Shown: positions 21,417 to 22,998 of the stretch, in pieces
Layout: every line of letters begins with the position of its first letter
Numbering within the stretch: the first letter of the stretch is position 1
Source of the DNA: Synergistes sp.
Lineage (GTDB): Bacteria > Synergistota > Synergistia > Synergistales > Synergistaceae
Length of the DNA: 22,998 nt
Direction of reading: 5' to 3'
NCBI GenBank assembly: GCA_016288355.1
Contig: JAEEYY010000151.1
Location: 1-22,998, forward strand
The notes under the pieces: generated by a model
What the model was told of the DNA's origin: nothing
Databases searched by the model: none
The model's input: only the letters and a program-made list of their open reading frames with translations
Position numbers and translations under genes: made by a program

Positions 21417-22106
21417 ATGTATCAGATTCTGGTTTGTGACGACGAAAAAGACATCGTTTCCGCCCTGCGCATCTATCTGGCTTCCGAGGGTTATGAGGTC
21501 CACGAAGCCTATAACGGGGAAGAAGCACTCGATATTCTGAAGACAAAAGAGATCCATCTTGTGATCCTGGATATCATGATGCCGAAGATGGACGGCATCA
21601 AAGCGCTCTTGGCCATTCGCAGCTGCTCCAACGTGCCTGTAATCCTGCTTTCCGCCAAGACGGAGGACGAAGACAAGATCATGGGGCTGAACGCCGGCGC
21701 AGACGATTACATAGCCAAGCCCTTTAATCCGGTGGAAGTCCTGGCAAGAGTCCGATCTCAGCTGCGCCGCTATATGCAGCTCGGCGGAGGGGCCAATCAG
21801 AGCAAACTCATCAAGATCGGTGGGATCATGCTGAACGATGACGCGAAGATTCTTACTGTGGACGGCGAGGCTGTGTCACTGACGCCTCTGGAGTACGACA
21901 TTTTATGCCTGTTGATGAAAAACGCCGGCAAGGTCTTTTCTCCCAAAGAAATTTATCGTATCGTCTGGAACGAAACGCCTATGGGCGCCGAGAACGCCGT
22001 CGCGGTCCATATCCGCCATATACGGGAAAAGATCGAGATCGATCCCGCTGAGCCGCGCTATCTGAAGGTCGTCTGGGGAAAGGGTTATAAGATCCAGGCA
22101 GAATAA
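21417..22106 (+). CDS. OmpR/VanR-family response regulator
   Basis: A 229-aa two-domain regulator. Receiver domain (1-118): acidic pocket D8-D9, phospho-acceptor D52 (LVILDIMMPKMDG), switch residue S79 (LLSAK) and K101 (AKPF). Linker rich in Gly about 124-130. C-terminal winged helix (132-229): TPLEYDILCLLMKNAGKVFSPKEIY, recognition helix ENAVAVHIRHIREKIE and the wing YLKVVWGKGYKI. The ATG at 21417 has AAGGAGG 6 nt upstream. Its cognate kinase gene, 18 nt downstream, is broken, so this regulator is now either an orphan or driven by another kinase. The gene itself is intact. Confidence 0.94.
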   Translation: MYQILVCDDEKDIVSALRIYLASEGYEVHEAYNGEEALDILKTKEIHLVILDIMMPKMDGIKALLAIRSCSNVPVILLSAKTEDEDKIMGLNAGADDYIAKPFNPVEVLARVRSQLRRYMQLGGGANQSKLIKIGGIMLNDDAKILTVDGEAVSLTPLEYDILCLLMKNAGKVFSPKEIYRIVWNETPMGAENAVAVHIRHIREKIEIDPAEPRYLKVVWGKGYKIQAE

Positions 22107-22124
22107 GACAAAGGATTCACACCT

Positions 22125-22954
22125 ATGAAACGTGTCGCGTCACACTGTGTTTCAAAGCTGCTCGGCATAGTACTGCTCTTGTTAAGCGCCTGGCTCAGTC
22201 TGTTCAACGTGATGGGAATCATTTTCCTGAACAATCACGGCGCGCTGTTCAACGACGGCGTAGGTCTGGAGACAGAGATCATATCCGATCTTCTTCTGAA
22301 GGATATGGATACGCTGTAAACCGTGATCGGTCTATCCTCCAACGCCCAGGAAGAACTCGTCGCGTCCGAGAAAATCAAACGCAGTCTCAGCGAATGGTTC
22401 CAAAACGACACCAGCAACTTTATTTTTTCGGTTTATGACGGGCAGGGGAACCGGATCCTCCAAAACGAGACCGTCGACGACCGAAACGCCTGGCTCAGCA
22501 TTACAAGTCGTGCTCGAGCCCATCGATGTGAATCTGCTGCTTTCCCAGGCGGCAGGGGAGTATGAGGACCGTATGGCGGAAAAGAACCTCACAATGGTCT
22601 TGGACATTTCGTCCGATCCATGGAGATCCAGGGCGATCCCAAACTCCTCTGGCATATATTCGACAATCTTCTGAACAACGCCATGCAGTACACGCAGAGC
22701 GGAACGCGGATCTATATCGACAGCAGTCATAAGGAGAACGAGGCAGAGATCCGGATCCGCAACATCTCGAGCAGGCAGCTGAATATTTCCACGGAGGAGC
22801 TCATGGAGCGCTTTGTACGAGGCGATTCCTCCAGGAATACCGAGGGAAGCGGCCTGGGCCTGTCGATTGCCAGAAGCCTTACAGAGCTTCAGGGAGGCAA
22901 GCTGGAGTCCTGATTGACGGCGATCTGTTCAAGGTCATCCTGCGGTTCCGCTGA
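22125..22954 (+). pseudogene. VanS-type sensor histidine kinase, multiply disrupted
   Basis: The start (ATG 22125, AAAGGA upstream) gives a membrane helix (KLLGIVLLLLSAWLSLFNVM) and sensor sequence, but TAA at 22317-22319 stops it; the same frame continues with SNAQEELVASEKIK. Near 22500 the frame changes to LQVVLEPIDVNLLLSQAAGE, which normally follows the H-box, so the rest of the sensor, the second helix, HAMP and the phospho-acceptor His are deleted. A further shift near 22612-22619 leads to MEIQGDPKLL, then N-box DNLLNNAMQYT, MERFVRGDSSRN and G-box GSGLGLSIA. A last shift near 22908 separates the final VLIDGDLFKVILRFR. One nonsense, one deletion and several shifts exclude a sequencing slip as the only cause. 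Confidence 0.88.
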
Positions 22955-22998
22955 ACCGTGAGCAGCCGGACAGCGGGCAAAGCTGACGTCAAAAAAAC

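Overview
The window looks like chromosome from a Gram-positive, low-to-mid GC Clostridia (Bacillota) organism, probably a gut or rumen Oscillospirales/Lachnospirales-type bacterium. This rests on strong AGGAGG-type ribosome sites, near-consensus sigma-A promoters, families typical of Clostridia (TIGR04076, TrmO, a VanR-type regulator, a UvrA paralogue, an SPxTG wall-anchor signal) and protein style. The assignment is an inference; there is no rRNA or marker gene to fix it.

Left part (1-13.5 kb): ordinary chromosomal accessory genes. A plus-strand run encodes a YcaQ-like DNA glycosylase, an ArsC/Spx-family protein, a SAM methyltransferase, a broken nitrilase and a small TIGR04076 protein. A UvrA-like double ATPase converges on it. 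Next come a SanA/YdcF-type membrane protein, an HSL-type esterase, a nitroreductase, an Xaa-Pro aminopeptidase (minus strand), a calcineurin-type phosphoesterase, two GNAT acetyltransferases, a frameshifted pyrophosphatase-like pseudogene and a lipoprotein with two WKY modules.

Middle (13.5-17.5 kb): a tRNA-Pro(CGG) integration hotspot. The intact tRNA gene is at the right edge. An exact 45-bp copy of its 3' half lies 3212 bp to the left, and between the copies sits a very small integrative element. It holds a complete tyrosine integrase, a 60-aa protein, an excisionase-like HTH protein, a DUF6291-like phage-type protein, a 70-aa protein and about 190 bp of non-coding DNA. Copies of TTGTTGACC lie just inside both ends and look like integrase arm sites. 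No relaxase, replicase, capsid or terminase gene is visible. To the left is older debris: the 3' end of another tyrosine recombinase (catalytic Tyr onward), a decayed third copy of the tRNA end with its own terminator, and a dense cluster of hairpins.

Right part (17.5-23 kb): an 88-aa protein that looks like a miniature sortase substrate; a two-gene unit (MTA/SAH/5'-deoxyadenosine deaminase plus MtnA-like isomerase) behind a perfect TTGACA-17-TATAAT promoter, probably salvaging SAM by-products; the tRNA methyltransferase TrmO; and a VanR/PhoP-type response regulator whose histidine kinase partner is a multiply broken pseudogene that lost its phospho-acceptor His region.

The most interesting items are the 3.2-kb element with its repeated insertion history, the miniature wall-anchored peptide, and the amount of gene decay (five pseudogenes) in a small stretch.
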